Shown piece by piece: positions 17,538 through 24,786 of a stretch of 64,000 nucleotides of DNA. The translations under genes were made by a program, and so were the position numbers. The first letter of the stretch is position 1. The number at the start of each line of letters is the position of its first letter. Origin of the DNA: Planktothricoides raciborskii GIHE-MW2. Lineage in GTDB: Bacteria; Cyanobacteriota; Cyanobacteriia; Cyanobacteriales; Laspinemataceae. The DNA is taken from contig NZ_CP159837.1 in assembly GCF_040564635.1 (NCBI RefSeq), positions 3,893,001-3,957,000 of the forward strand. Direction: 5' to 3'. The notes beneath the pieces are model-generated. The model was not told where the DNA came from and made no database searches. It worked only from the letters and a program-made list of their open reading frames with translations.

Positions 17538-18560
17538 TCAATTTTGACTAATTCTGCCATCGGGCATAGTCGCACCAGTTAAATTAGCATCAACTAAATT
17601 GGTTTCTCGGAAGATAGCAAATTGTAAATTTGCTTCGGTTAAATCCACTTGATTAAAATTAGTTTTGAATAAATTTGTACCCCGCAAATCTGCATAACGC
17701 AGGATTGCCCCTTTTAGGTTTGCCCCGCGCAGATCCGCTTCAAATAGGTTGGCAGAATCTAATCGAGTGGGTTTATTATTATTCTGAATTAGAGTTAAAT
17801 CCGCCCCGCGTAAGCTGCTGCGTTGTAGATTTGCTTCCATTAATGAGGCACCACTCAGGTCAGCAAAACTTAGGTCGGCGCCACTTAAGTCCGATTTGTC
17901 AAAGTTCGCGGTACTGAGTTTCGCCCCGCGTAGGTTCGCCCCGACTAAACGCGCCATTCTCACATTAGCTCTGGCTAAATTAGCGTTACTTAAGTTACTG
18001 TTACTTAAGTTAGCACCAACTAGGTTCACGCCTGTGAGAATAGCTTGGGAAAGATTAGCCTCGGATAGGTTGGCGTCTCTTAAGTCTCCAGCAGTTAAGT
18101 GAGAAACAACTAAAGGCGGGTTGACGTTGGTAATTACATTTATGCCAGCGCTATTGGGATGAGGTTGGGCGAGGTTTGCCTCACTTAAATTAGCCCCAGA
18201 AAGGTCAGCCCAGCGAATAATGGCACCAGATAAGTCCGCCTGGGATAGGTTGGCGCCGGTGAGGTTGGCGCCCCGCAAGTCTGCGCCCATGAGTTTTGCT
18301 CCCGCTAGGTTCGCCCTAGTGAGGTCTGCCCCCACTAGGTCGCATCCCATGCATTCATTTCTGGTTAGTAATCTGTTTACATGGTCAGCGTTGGCAGCGA
18401 TCGCACTCTGGCTGAATACTAGAGGAGTTAGTCCCGTGGCTGCGATCGCCGCGATCGCCTGCCAGAAATTTGCCCCCGTCCCTGGTAGGCGGTTGTTTTG
18501 GCGTAATTTGCCGAAAAAATTCATGGGGATATTCATGGGGATATTCATGGGGATATTCAT
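17538..18560 (-). CDS. Exported pentapeptide repeat protein with reiterated start
   Basis: A 340-residue protein. The N-terminus is MNIPMNIPMNIPMNFFGKLR, three copies of a 12-bp ATGAATATCCCC unit followed by ATGAATTTT, so any of four in-phase ATGs (18560, 18548, 18536, 18524) could start translation. A hydrophobic segment with an Ala-rich end (AIAAIAATGLTPLVFSQSAIAA, about 34-55) looks like a signal peptide. The motif LLTRNECMGCDLVGADL opens the pentapeptide array; the GCDL motif with two Cys is typical of exported cyanobacterial members. About 45 pentapeptides follow, with a 25-residue loop (NSAGINVITNVNPPLVVSH) interrupting them. Probably periplasmic or lumenal; function unknown. Confidence 0.9.
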   Translation of the reverse strand: MNIPMNIPMNIPMNFFGKLRQNNRLPGTGANFWQAIAAIAATGLTPLVFSQSAIAANADHVNRLLTRNECMGCDLVGADLTRANLAGAKLMGADLRGANLTGANLSQADLSGAIIRWADLSGANLSEANLAQPHPNSAGINVITNVNPPLVVSHLTAGDLRDANLSEANLSQAILTGVNLVGANLSNSNLSNANLARANVRMARLVGANLRGAKLSTANFDKSDLSGADLSFADLSGASLMEANLQRSSLRGADLTLIQNNNKPTRLDSANLFEADLRGANLKGAILRYADLRGTNLFKTNFNQVDLTEANLQFAIFRETNLVDANLTGATMPDGRISQN

Positions 18561-18721
18561 AGCATTAGGTGAAAATTTTTCTGGAATTAATCACTAGGTT
18601 AAAAGATTTCTCGCCGGCGATCGCCAAACCCATCCTACTTGTGGGGCGATCGCCCATCTCCTACCGATCGCCAAAATTTTATACTGGTAAATAACGTGAA
18701 ATATTTGACTGAGGTCAAGAT

Positions 18722-20041
18722 ATGGCTCCCAATCCCACGATTATGCAAGCCGTGGAACAGCTAGATTACCGCGTCACCATTGGGGACGTGGCAGCAAAAG
18801 CGGGCTTAGATGTCAAAATCGCCGAACGAGAACTGTTAGTCCTGGCATCCGATGCGGGGGGACATTTACAGGTAGCAGATACGGGGGATTTAGTCTATCT
18901 GTTTCCCAAAGATTTTCGGGCGATTTTACGCAATAAGTTCTGGAAACTGCAACTCCAAGAATGGTGGGAAAAAATCTGGCGGGTTTTATTTTACCTAATC
19001 CGCATTTCCTTTGGCATTGTTCTAATTGTTTCGATTATCCTGATTTTTGCCGCCATCTTTATTATCGTCACCGCATCCAATCGGGACAACGAAAGTGGTG
19101 GAGGACGCAGCCGTTCTGGGGGTGGCGGCATGATTTTTATGCCTAACTTTTGGTATTGGGGGGATTTATTCTGGTTTTTCGACCCAGACTATCGCCGCAG
19201 TCACCAACGGCGCCAAGAACGACGCGATCGCCGCGAAGCCGAGAAAGAACCGGGGATGAATTTCCTAGAGGCGGTGTTTTCCTTCTTATTTGGCGATGGC
19301 AACCCCAATGCCGACTTAGAAGAAAAACGTTTTTCGGCGATCGCCACAGTGATTCGCAACAATGGCGGCGCCGTGACTGGGGAACAAATCGCCCCATACC
19401 TGGACCAAGCGATCGATGACTATGAAGAATATATGCTGCCCGTACTCACCCGGTTTAATGGTCTGCCTCAAGTCAGTCCCGACGGGGAAATTGTCTATCA
19501 TTTCCCAGAATTACAAATTACGGCGACCAAAACCCACCGGCAATCGGTTCCTGCCTATTTAGAAGAAATCCCCTGGCAGTTTAGTCAAGCCAGCAGCGCC
19601 CAAAAAATCCTTTCTGCGGGATTGGGTGGCTTGAACTTGGTCGGGGCGCTGATGCTGGGTTCCCTGCTGCAAGACGACGAAATCGCCGAGGTCGTCAAAG
19701 AACTCGGTGGTTTAGTCGCCCTTGTGGATTCGATTTATTGGCTGTTATTGGCTTATGGCGCCGCTTTTTTAATCATTCCTCTGGTGCGTTATTTCTGGAT
19801 TCAATGGCGCAATGGTAAGATTTTGGCGAACAATCAACAACGCCAAGAACGGGCGATCGCCTTGGAACAAGCGGATGACCAACTCCAGAAAAAACTCGCC
19901 TACGCCAGCCAGTTTGCTGCCCAAAATGTCATCAGCACTGCGGACTTAGCCTACACCACGGAAACCGATTTAATCGAACAAGAATTTCAGCGATCGGCCC
20001 AACTGGACGCCGAATGGCAGCGTAAATTAGACGGAAATTAA
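18722..20041 (+). CDS. Conserved membrane protein with duplicated N-terminal-type domain
   Basis: A 439-residue protein, apparently cyanobacteria/plastid-lineage specific, function not known to me. Residues 1-62 form a small domain ending LQVADTGDLVYLFPKDFR; residues about 200-255 repeat it (ATVIRNNGGAVTGEQIAPYL ... PQVSPDGEIVYHFPELQ), so it contains a duplicated winged-helix-like unit. Membrane segments lie at about 88-118 and 325-355, with a Gly/Ser-rich linker and an aromatic stretch (FWYWGDLFWFFDPDYRR) followed by a very basic RRQERRDRREAEKE. The C-terminus is a charged coiled coil. The stop TAA is followed immediately by the convergent, broken glycosylase gene. Confidence 0.88.
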   Translation: MAPNPTIMQAVEQLDYRVTIGDVAAKAGLDVKIAERELLVLASDAGGHLQVADTGDLVYLFPKDFRAILRNKFWKLQLQEWWEKIWRVLFYLIRISFGIVLIVSIILIFAAIFIIVTASNRDNESGGGRSRSGGGGMIFMPNFWYWGDLFWFFDPDYRRSHQRRQERRDRREAEKEPGMNFLEAVFSFLFGDGNPNADLEEKRFSAIATVIRNNGGAVTGEQIAPYLDQAIDDYEEYMLPVLTRFNGLPQVSPDGEIVYHFPELQITATKTHRQSVPAYLEEIPWQFSQASSAQKILSAGLGGLNLVGALMLGSLLQDDEIAEVVKELGGLVALVDSIYWLLLAYGAAFLIIPLVRYFWIQWRNGKILANNQQRQERAIALEQADDQLQKKLAYASQFAAQNVISTADLAYTTETDLIEQEFQRSAQLDAEWQRKLDGN

Positions 20042-20674
20042 CTAATTTTCAAACTTTCGAGACTGCCGGACAATTGGCGATCGGACCTGCCAGCGCCAAG
20101 GCAACTCAGTCCCCACAGATAAACCAATGCGGGTGGTTTGCACCAGGGAATCATTATTAAGCTGTTGGGCAAAATCTGCGGTACGATGTTCTAGCCATAA
20201 GGAGCCATTGGCATCAAGCAGTTGACCATTTAAACTCAGGTCAATTTGTAAAGCCCGACAGAGTTTACAAATTGACCTGCGGCGAGCCGATGCAGTTTAT
20301 CTCGGGACTGAAGATGGGCAGGTCTTGACTCCAACTGCAAAGCGCGAATTAAGACCGCACTGGCAGTCGGCACTAACAAGGGCGGCGCGATCGCTGGAAA
20401 TGTTTAAACAGTGGTACATCCCATAGATTAAATAAACATAGATAGTTCCGGGAGTACCAAACATCGCCGAGTTCCGAGGAGTCCGCTGACGATAACCATG
20501 ACAAGCCGGATCTTCTGCGGTATAGGCTTCGGTTTTCACAATCATGCCCCGAATCATTTGCCCATCAGCCAGTCGTCTCACCAAATGACAGCCAATCAAA
20601 TCCCGTGCGACCTCCAGACATGGACGGGTCAGCCATTCAGAATCTACAATATTGGCGGAAAATACATTCATCAA
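20042..20674 (-). pseudogene. Broken 3-methyladenine DNA glycosylase (AAG/MPG family)
   Basis: The first 105 residues match the AAG family, which excises alkylated purines: [39 protein letters not shown] (base-flipping and catalytic Glu region), [19 protein letters not shown] and [12 protein letters not shown] one-base loss near 20393 then shifts the frame; the expected continuation is found in the next frame ([17 protein letters not shown] ... DKLHRLAAG) and, after a second disruption at about 20270, as KLCRALQIDLSLNGQLLDAN and QQLNNDSLVQTTRIGLSVGT, ending IVRQSRKFEN. The second lesion coincides with a perfect 15-bp inverted repeat. Only a 125-residue truncated product could be made. The gene ends one base from the convergent neighbour. 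Confidence 0.9.
20239..20281. repeat. Perfect 15-bp inverted repeat inside the broken glycosylase gene
   Basis: AGGTCAATTTGTAAA and TTTACAAATTGACCT flank an 11-base loop (GCCCGACAGAG). One arm is the normal coding sequence for the family (encoding LQIDLS); the other arm replaces the codons expected after LAAG, so it looks copied from the first arm. Confidence 0.85.
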
Positions 20675-20689
20675 AAACCAAGGGGTATT

Positions 20690-20812
20690 ATGGATATCAA
20701 GTTAGTAATTTCGGTCTTGACTGTACTTTTCATCGTTTCCTGCCTGTTTTTTGGCACCCAAAACGGATTTTACGATACCGATAATTATCACGGCAACGGT
20801 TCAGCCCACTAA
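20690..20812 (+). CDS. 40-residue single-span membrane protein
   Basis: The product [20 protein letters not shown] continues with [20 protein letters not shown]: one membrane helix and a conserved-looking polar tail. An AAGGGG Shine-Dalgarno lies 5 bases upstream of the ATG and a Rho-independent terminator follows 38 bp downstream, so this is a complete small transcription unit despite its size. The layout resembles the tiny thylakoid subunits of cyanobacterial photosynthetic or NDH-1 complexes (NdhP is one such about-40-residue protein), but I cannot make that assignment from sequence alone. The gene is divergent from the broken glycosylase, starting 15 bp away. Confidence 0.85.
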   Translation: MDIKLVISVLTVLFIVSCLFFGTQNGFYDTDNYHGNGSAH

Positions 20813-20850
20813 TTCGCCCATAACTTACCCATAACTTATTTTTATCCCCG

Positions 20851-20877
20851 GACACCAATAACAGGTGTCTTTTTTTT
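20851..20877 (+). terminator. Rho-independent terminator
   Basis: GACACC, loop AATAACA, GGTGTC, then eight T residues. It follows the 40-residue membrane protein gene. Confidence 0.9.
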
Positions 20878-20965
20878 CTTCACCGGATTTATTAAGTTTT
20901 AATTAAATTTAGCCCGAAGCTGATTGACATTTATTCCCATAATTGTAACAATAAATACAGACAAA

Positions 20966-21057
20966 GCAACGTTCATCTCGGATAAAGACCTCCTGGAGAA
21001 TTTTCCCGGAGTCATCAGGTAGAGACGGAAGTAGGGATGATCCCGAAGGAACGCGCC
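20966..21057 (+). promoter_or_regulatory. Glutamine riboswitch (glnA RNA motif)
   Basis: The conserved core of the glutamine-binding glnA RNA class is visible: CGTTC (20970-20974) pairing with GAACG (21049-21053) to form P1, the invariant GACGGAAGTAGG (21024-21035), and CCGAAGGAACGC (21043-21054), with GTAGG/CCG closing a small hairpin around GATGATC. An additional stem of about 45 nt lies between the 5' strand and the core. It sits 37 bp upstream of a DUF4278 gene and in the same orientation. In cyanobacteria such riboswitches control genes responding to nitrogen status (for example the glutamine synthetase inactivating factor IF17). Confidence 0.9.
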
Positions 21058-21093
21058 TCATTCAAAACGAACAAATTTTAAGAGGCGAAAACT

Positions 21094-21564
21094 ATGAAAC
21101 TCTGTTATCGCGGCGTTAGTTATGAATATACTCCCCCCACTTTAAAAATCACACTGGGGGAAGTGGTGGGAAAATATCGCGGTCTAGATGTGCGATTCGC
21201 GAAAGCGATCCGCTTTGCGGAATCGCGCACTCTAGCCACCATGCCTATGGAGCAACCAAGCTTTGAGTTGCAATATCGGGGAGTTCCCTATACAAGTGGC
21301 AGCAAAGTGGCGGCAACACAACCGGCACAGGTTGCCGCATCAGAACCCGTCAGCCTCCCAGCTTTGGATACCACAGAAAAAGCTCGTACCCTCATGGTGA
21401 AACAGTCGCGAGGAATTAAAAAGCGTCAACAGGCAATGCTCAGTCGTTTAGCGATGGAAGTCGGTTTAGGTAGTAATGTGGCGGATTATTGGAATCGCAT
21501 CCAAGGCAAAATTCATCCGACTTTTCGGATCAGCTATGACCGGAGTCATGTTGCTTTTAGTTAA
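21094..21564 (+). CDS. DUF4278 protein under glutamine riboswitch control
   Basis: A 156-residue cytosolic protein starting MKLCYRGVSYEY, the hallmark of DUF4278, with a second copy of the motif (FELQYRGVPYTSG) at about residue 58. The C-terminal 70 residues are basic and helical (KARTLMVKQSRGIKKRQQAMLSRL). RBS AGAGGCG is 9 bases upstream. The preceding glutamine riboswitch says that expression depends on glutamine, hence on nitrogen status. Between the two motifs about 14 extra residues (DVRFAKAIRFAESRT) are encoded by a palindromic repeat inserted in frame; family members normally continue directly through GKYRG to the tail of the first motif. Followed by a Rho-independent terminator. Biochemical function unknown. 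Confidence 0.9.
   Translation: MKLCYRGVSYEYTPPTLKITLGEVVGKYRGLDVRFAKAIRFAESRTLATMPMEQPSFELQYRGVPYTSGSKVAATQPAQVAASEPVSLPALDTTEKARTLMVKQSRGIKKRQQAMLSRLAMEVGLGSNVADYWNRIQGKIHPTFRISYDRSHVAFS
21184..21235. repeat. Palindromic repeat inserted in the DUF4278 coding sequence
   Basis: TCTAGATGTGCGATTCGCGA at the left is answered by TGCGGAATCGCGCACTCTAG at the right, around GCGATCCGC. The near-perfect inverted repeat (about 50 bp) keeps the reading frame. A similar CGCGAAGC-type palindrome is inserted in the AAA-like pseudogene at 39537-39567. Confidence 0.8.
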
Positions 21565-21708
21565 GATTTCTGGCCATGATTTTGCAGATTCATAGGCAAT
21601 CACCTAGCATTTCTAAACATAAAAACCCTATCTAACCGGGAAGTTTGAAGTTTATTTCCTGGGATTGCTTTTCTGCTATAACAGAGCGCTCTTCTGTGCG
21701 CGAATGCG

Positions 21709-21740
21709 AAAAACGCCTCTCTCATGGGAGGTGTTTTTAT
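21709..21740 (+). terminator. Rho-independent terminator after DUF4278 gene
   Basis: AAACGCCTC, loop TCTCATG, GGAGGTGTTT followed by TTATTT. It lies about 145 bp after the stop codon. The preceding sequence has no gene. Confidence 0.85.
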
Positions 21741-21990
21741 TTGCTGATTCTTTGAAGATAAATTTTTTCAGCTATCCGTAGGGTGTGAAAGCGCAAAGCG
21801 TAACGCACCAATACCCGATATATAGATTCGTTGCTTAAGTATTACTGAAAATAAATTTTGTCAGGATATTTTTTCAAGATATTGATAGCGGATTGTGGCG
21901 ATCGCCCCAAAAACAAGCGCCAAAAAGATCGCGGGATTTAATCGGATAAGCTAAAGTTAAAATAATTTACAGAGAGCCTACAGGGAGAGG
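21740..21990. other. Intergenic, one dispersed repeat
   Basis: Holds GTAGGGTGTGAAAGCGCAAAGCGTAACGCACC (given here in part: 21779-21809), a form of a common cyanobacterial dispersed repeat, and otherwise AT-rich DNA that probably carries the promoter for the following Uma2 gene. No coding region is supported. Confidence 0.5.
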
Positions 21991-21996
21991 TTGACT

Positions 21997-22803
21997 GTGG
22001 CTACAATCGCTCAACCGATATCAAAACTTAAAATTACCTGGCCACTGTTGCCAGATGACTTTCTCTTACCCGATGACCCCGTAGAAAATACAGACCAACC
22101 TTTAATCGCGGCTGCTTTGCGTGAGCTTTTGTTAGACCAACCGGAATTAATCGAGGATGCACTGGTGGTTTCCAACTTTGCCCTCTGTGCCGGGATGGGC
22201 GATCGCATCATATCCAAAGCCCCTGACTGGATGTACCTAAAACCTGTAGAACCCTAGCCCCATCGTTACCCACGCCGCAGCTACACTCCCCACAAAGAAG
22301 GCGGAGTGCCCCAAGTAGTGATGGAATTTCTTTCCGCCAACTATGGCGAAGAATACTCCGTGGAATATCGAGAAAGTGTGGGTAAGTGGTTTTTTTACGA
22401 GCAGGTGATCCAGGTTCCCTGCTATACGATCTTCCGACCAGAGACAGGACACATAGAAGTCTATGCTCTCGAAGCTGGCAAGTATCAAGAACAAACTGCC
22501 GATGCCGCAGGACGTTTTTGGATTCCCGGACTAAACCTATTTCTCGGAGTTTGGCACGGAACCCATTCCGCCCGAAACGGCTATTGGTTACGCTGGTGGA
22601 ATGCTCAAGGCGAACTTCTGTTATGGCCAGAAGAACGGGCCGAAGCCGAACACCAACGGGCTGAAGCCGAACGCCAACGGGCCGAAGCCGAACGCCAGGA
22701 AAAAGAACAATTACAAGCGGCACTCGAACAACAACAACAGCGAATGCAAGAGTTATTAGCTCGATGTGCTGCCTTGGGAATTGATCCCGAAGAGTGGAGC
22801 TAA
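21997..22803 (+). pseudogene. Uma2-family (DUF820) protein gene interrupted by an amber codon
   Basis: The upstream 88 codons and the downstream 180 codons are in the same frame and separated by a single TAG at 22255-22257. Read through, the product is a Uma2/DUF820 PD-(D/E)XK-nuclease-fold protein: N-terminal ITWPLLPDDFLLPDDPVEN, then YPRRSYTPHKEGGVPQVVMEFLS (the family core PDVVIEFLS-like segment), CYTIFRPETGHIEVYAL, and a coiled-coil tail of EAERQRA heptads ending ALGIDPEEW. The start is likely GTG at 21997, 7 bases after GGAGAGG; a TTG at 21991 is possible. The first half is shorter than normal, so an internal deletion near the amber codon is also possible. Uma2 proteins are very abundant in cyanobacteria, role uncertain. 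Confidence 0.85.
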
Positions 22804-22981
22804 GAAACCGGGTTTCTGCTGTTTGATCCAGAAACCCGGTTTCGGCTATTTGTTGCCAAAATTGTAGGATTTACCAGAAAAGAAACCCGGTTTCTCGTTT
22901 CTGCTGTTTGATCCAGAAACCGGGTTTCTGCCGTTTCTTGCCAAAATTGTCTGATTTACCCTCAAAGAAACCCGGTTTCTT
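22804..22981. repeat. Tandem AGAAACCCGGTTTCT block, about 105-bp period
   Basis: Two successive units share GCTGTTTGATCCAGAAAC, TGCCAAAATTGT and GATTTACC and each carries three palindrome copies. The last palindrome overlaps the stop codon region of the minus-strand gene at 22981. Confidence 0.9.
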
Positions 22982-23292
22982 TAGAAAAAATCCGGTTTTT
23001 CCGTGGTTAAAAACTCAATTTTTGGTAATAACGGGTCTTGGACAATTCCCATGCCATTAAATCCCCAACGATCTAAAAGATTTTTCAGCCCCGACTGAGT
23101 AATTGACTCGACAGCAAAGCGATCGCGCATATCCCCCGCATACTTATTCAGATAACTCAGGGCATCAAAATTTTCTGGAAACATCAGTAGATATCCCTTC
23201 TGAGCCTTTCCATCGGCATCGTTCACTTTTGGATGCGCCGCTAGATAACTGCCGTCAATTTTAGAACGAATTAAATAATAAATTTGAGTCAT
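22981..23292 (-). CDS. Conserved hypothetical protein, 103 residues
   Basis: The product begins MTQIYYLIRSKIDGSYLAA and continues with YLLMFPENFDALSYLN and a C-terminal GFNGMGIVQDPLLPKIEFL. It is soluble, has no signal peptide and matches no domain I can name. Its ATG is 5 bases after the stop codon of the upstream permease gene, so the two are almost certainly one operon. The 3' end runs into the AGAAACCCGGTTTCT repeat: the last codons (EKPDFF) and stop are at the repeat edge, which suggests that the repeat block may have trimmed or replaced the original 3' end. Confidence 0.8.
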   Translation of the reverse strand: MTQIYYLIRSKIDGSYLAAHPKVNDADGKAQKGYLLMFPENFDALSYLNKYAGDMRDRFAVESITQSGLKNLLDRWGFNGMGIVQDPLLPKIEFLTTEKPDFF

Positions 23293-23297
23293 TTTTT

Positions 23298-24362
23298 TTA
23301 ATCATCAGCCCCCAATTTAATCCGAGGATCGACCGCTTTTAGGAGTAAATCCGCTAACAAATTTCCGAGGATCAACATCACCGCACCCATCATCAAACTG
23401 CCCATCACTAAATACAAATCCTGAGACTGGACTGCTTGCAAAATCAGCCGCCCCAACCCAGGCCAATTAAAGAAGGTTTCCGCAATAAAGGCTCCTCCCA
23501 ATAAACTGGAAAACTCAAACCCTAAAATCGTGATTAATGGGTTGATGGCATTTCGCAAAGCATGAACATAAATCACGCGATTTTCCGGCAAACCCTTGGC
23601 GCGAGCGGTTTGGATATAATCTTGCCGCAGGACATCCAATAATTGACCGCGAGTAATCCGTTGTAACCCGGCAAAACTGGTGATACTCAGGGCTAAAGTG
23701 GGTAAAATCATATGCCAACCAATATCGATCATTTTGCCAAAGGGGGTGAGTTGATCGTGATAGATACTGGTCATGCCCCCCACCGGGAATACAGGAGAGG
23801 TAATTTGGGCGACAAATAATAGCAATAAGGCAGTAATCAGACTGGGAAATCCTTGCCCGGTGTAGCTGATCACTTGTAACACCCGATCCACTGTGCCATT
23901 TTGCTTCAGGGCGCCCAAAATCCCCAGGGGAATGGCGATCGCCCAAGTAATCACCAACGAAGCGATCGACAACAACAAAGTATTGGGGATCCTTTCCCAC
24001 AACAAATCTGCCACTTTTCGGTTGTAAACAAAACTTTGGCCAAAATCCCCCTGGCTTAAAATCTGCCATAACCACCGCGAATATTGTTCAATGGGATGCC
24101 GATCCAAACCAAACTGTTGATTATATTGCTCCAGTGTCTCTTGAGAAATGGCGGGATTTTGCCGCAAAGCATCCAGGTAATCCCCTGGGGCAAGTTGAAT
24201 AATCGCAAAACTAAGCATCGATGCCAATAATAAAGTGAGCACCGCTTGTAAGAGGCGCTTCACCACATAGAAAAACGTATCGCTGGCAAAAAAGGCGATC
24301 GCCGCATCCTTCAATGCCGTGATGGGCTGCCCAGAGGAAACCTTAAAAGAAGTCATAGTCAA
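23298..24362 (-). CDS. DppB/OppB-type ABC transporter permease
   Basis: A 354-residue inner-membrane permease of the peptide/nickel ABC transporter family (BPD_transp_1). After a 30-residue cytosolic tail come a first membrane helix (FFYVVKRLLQAVLTLLLASM), the periplasmic segment with LAPGDYLDALRQNP, and five more helices. The EAA loop that contacts the ATPase is seen as LLDVLRQDYIQTARAKGLPENRVIYVHALRNAINP. In cyanobacteria this gene often stands apart from the other transporter subunits, and none is encoded here. The transported solute (peptide, nickel or other) is unknown. The next gene downstream, 5 bp away, is a conserved hypothetical. Confidence 0.93.
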   Translation of the reverse strand: MTMTSFKVSSGQPITALKDAAIAFFASDTFFYVVKRLLQAVLTLLLASMLSFAIIQLAPGDYLDALRQNPAISQETLEQYNQQFGLDRHPIEQYSRWLWQILSQGDFGQSFVYNRKVADLLWERIPNTLLLSIASLVITWAIAIPLGILGALKQNGTVDRVLQVISYTGQGFPSLITALLLLFVAQITSPVFPVGGMTSIYHDQLTPFGKMIDIGWHMILPTLALSITSFAGLQRITRGQLLDVLRQDYIQTARAKGLPENRVIYVHALRNAINPLITILGFEFSSLLGGAFIAETFFNWPGLGRLILQAVQSQDLYLVMGSLMMGAVMLILGNLLADLLLKAVDPRIKLGADD

Positions 24363-24786
24363 TTGGGGAATGAGAAACCGTGAAACAGACAGGAGAGATC
24401 AACCATATTTTAATCATGCAATCAATTAATTACCTTAATCTCTCACCGACAGCCGTACCAAAACTGACCAAGTATTTTTTTTATGAGCTTTACTTAGGCG
24501 TGAATGAAACGGCATGAGTTGATTGGAGCCGCTTTCCCGGTTCTCGGAGCCAGGAGACTATCGACTAAATACATCCCACCTCCAGGGTCAACCGGCGATC
24601 CCTATCGGCAAAAAACCGGCTTTAGACCAGATTTCAGCCGGATCCTAGCGCCCAGCGATCAATTTATTCGGGGGAAGATCACCCTGAATTTACAACCTCT
24701 GGGTAAATTTTAAAAAAAATTTCCAAAATGTTCATAGATTTCAATGATAGAATCACTGATAACTGAACGTGCTTCGAGGCTTTCCT
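24363..24786. other. Intergenic between divergent permease and prs
   Basis: Divergent promoter region of about 420 bp; it is AT-rich near 24400-24490. A frame at 24504-24713 lacks a credible product. No repeat of the families seen elsewhere is present. Confidence 0.5.

Noticed and set aside
22255-22257. TAG in the Uma2 gene as a recoded amino acid
   Set aside because: No sign of pyrrolysine machinery or a recoding structure; other genes here show ordinary decay with TAG, TGA and TAA.
24504-24713. 69-codon plus-strand frame before prs
   Set aside because: Proline/arginine-rich product without family resemblance and no ribosome-binding site; lies in a promoter region.
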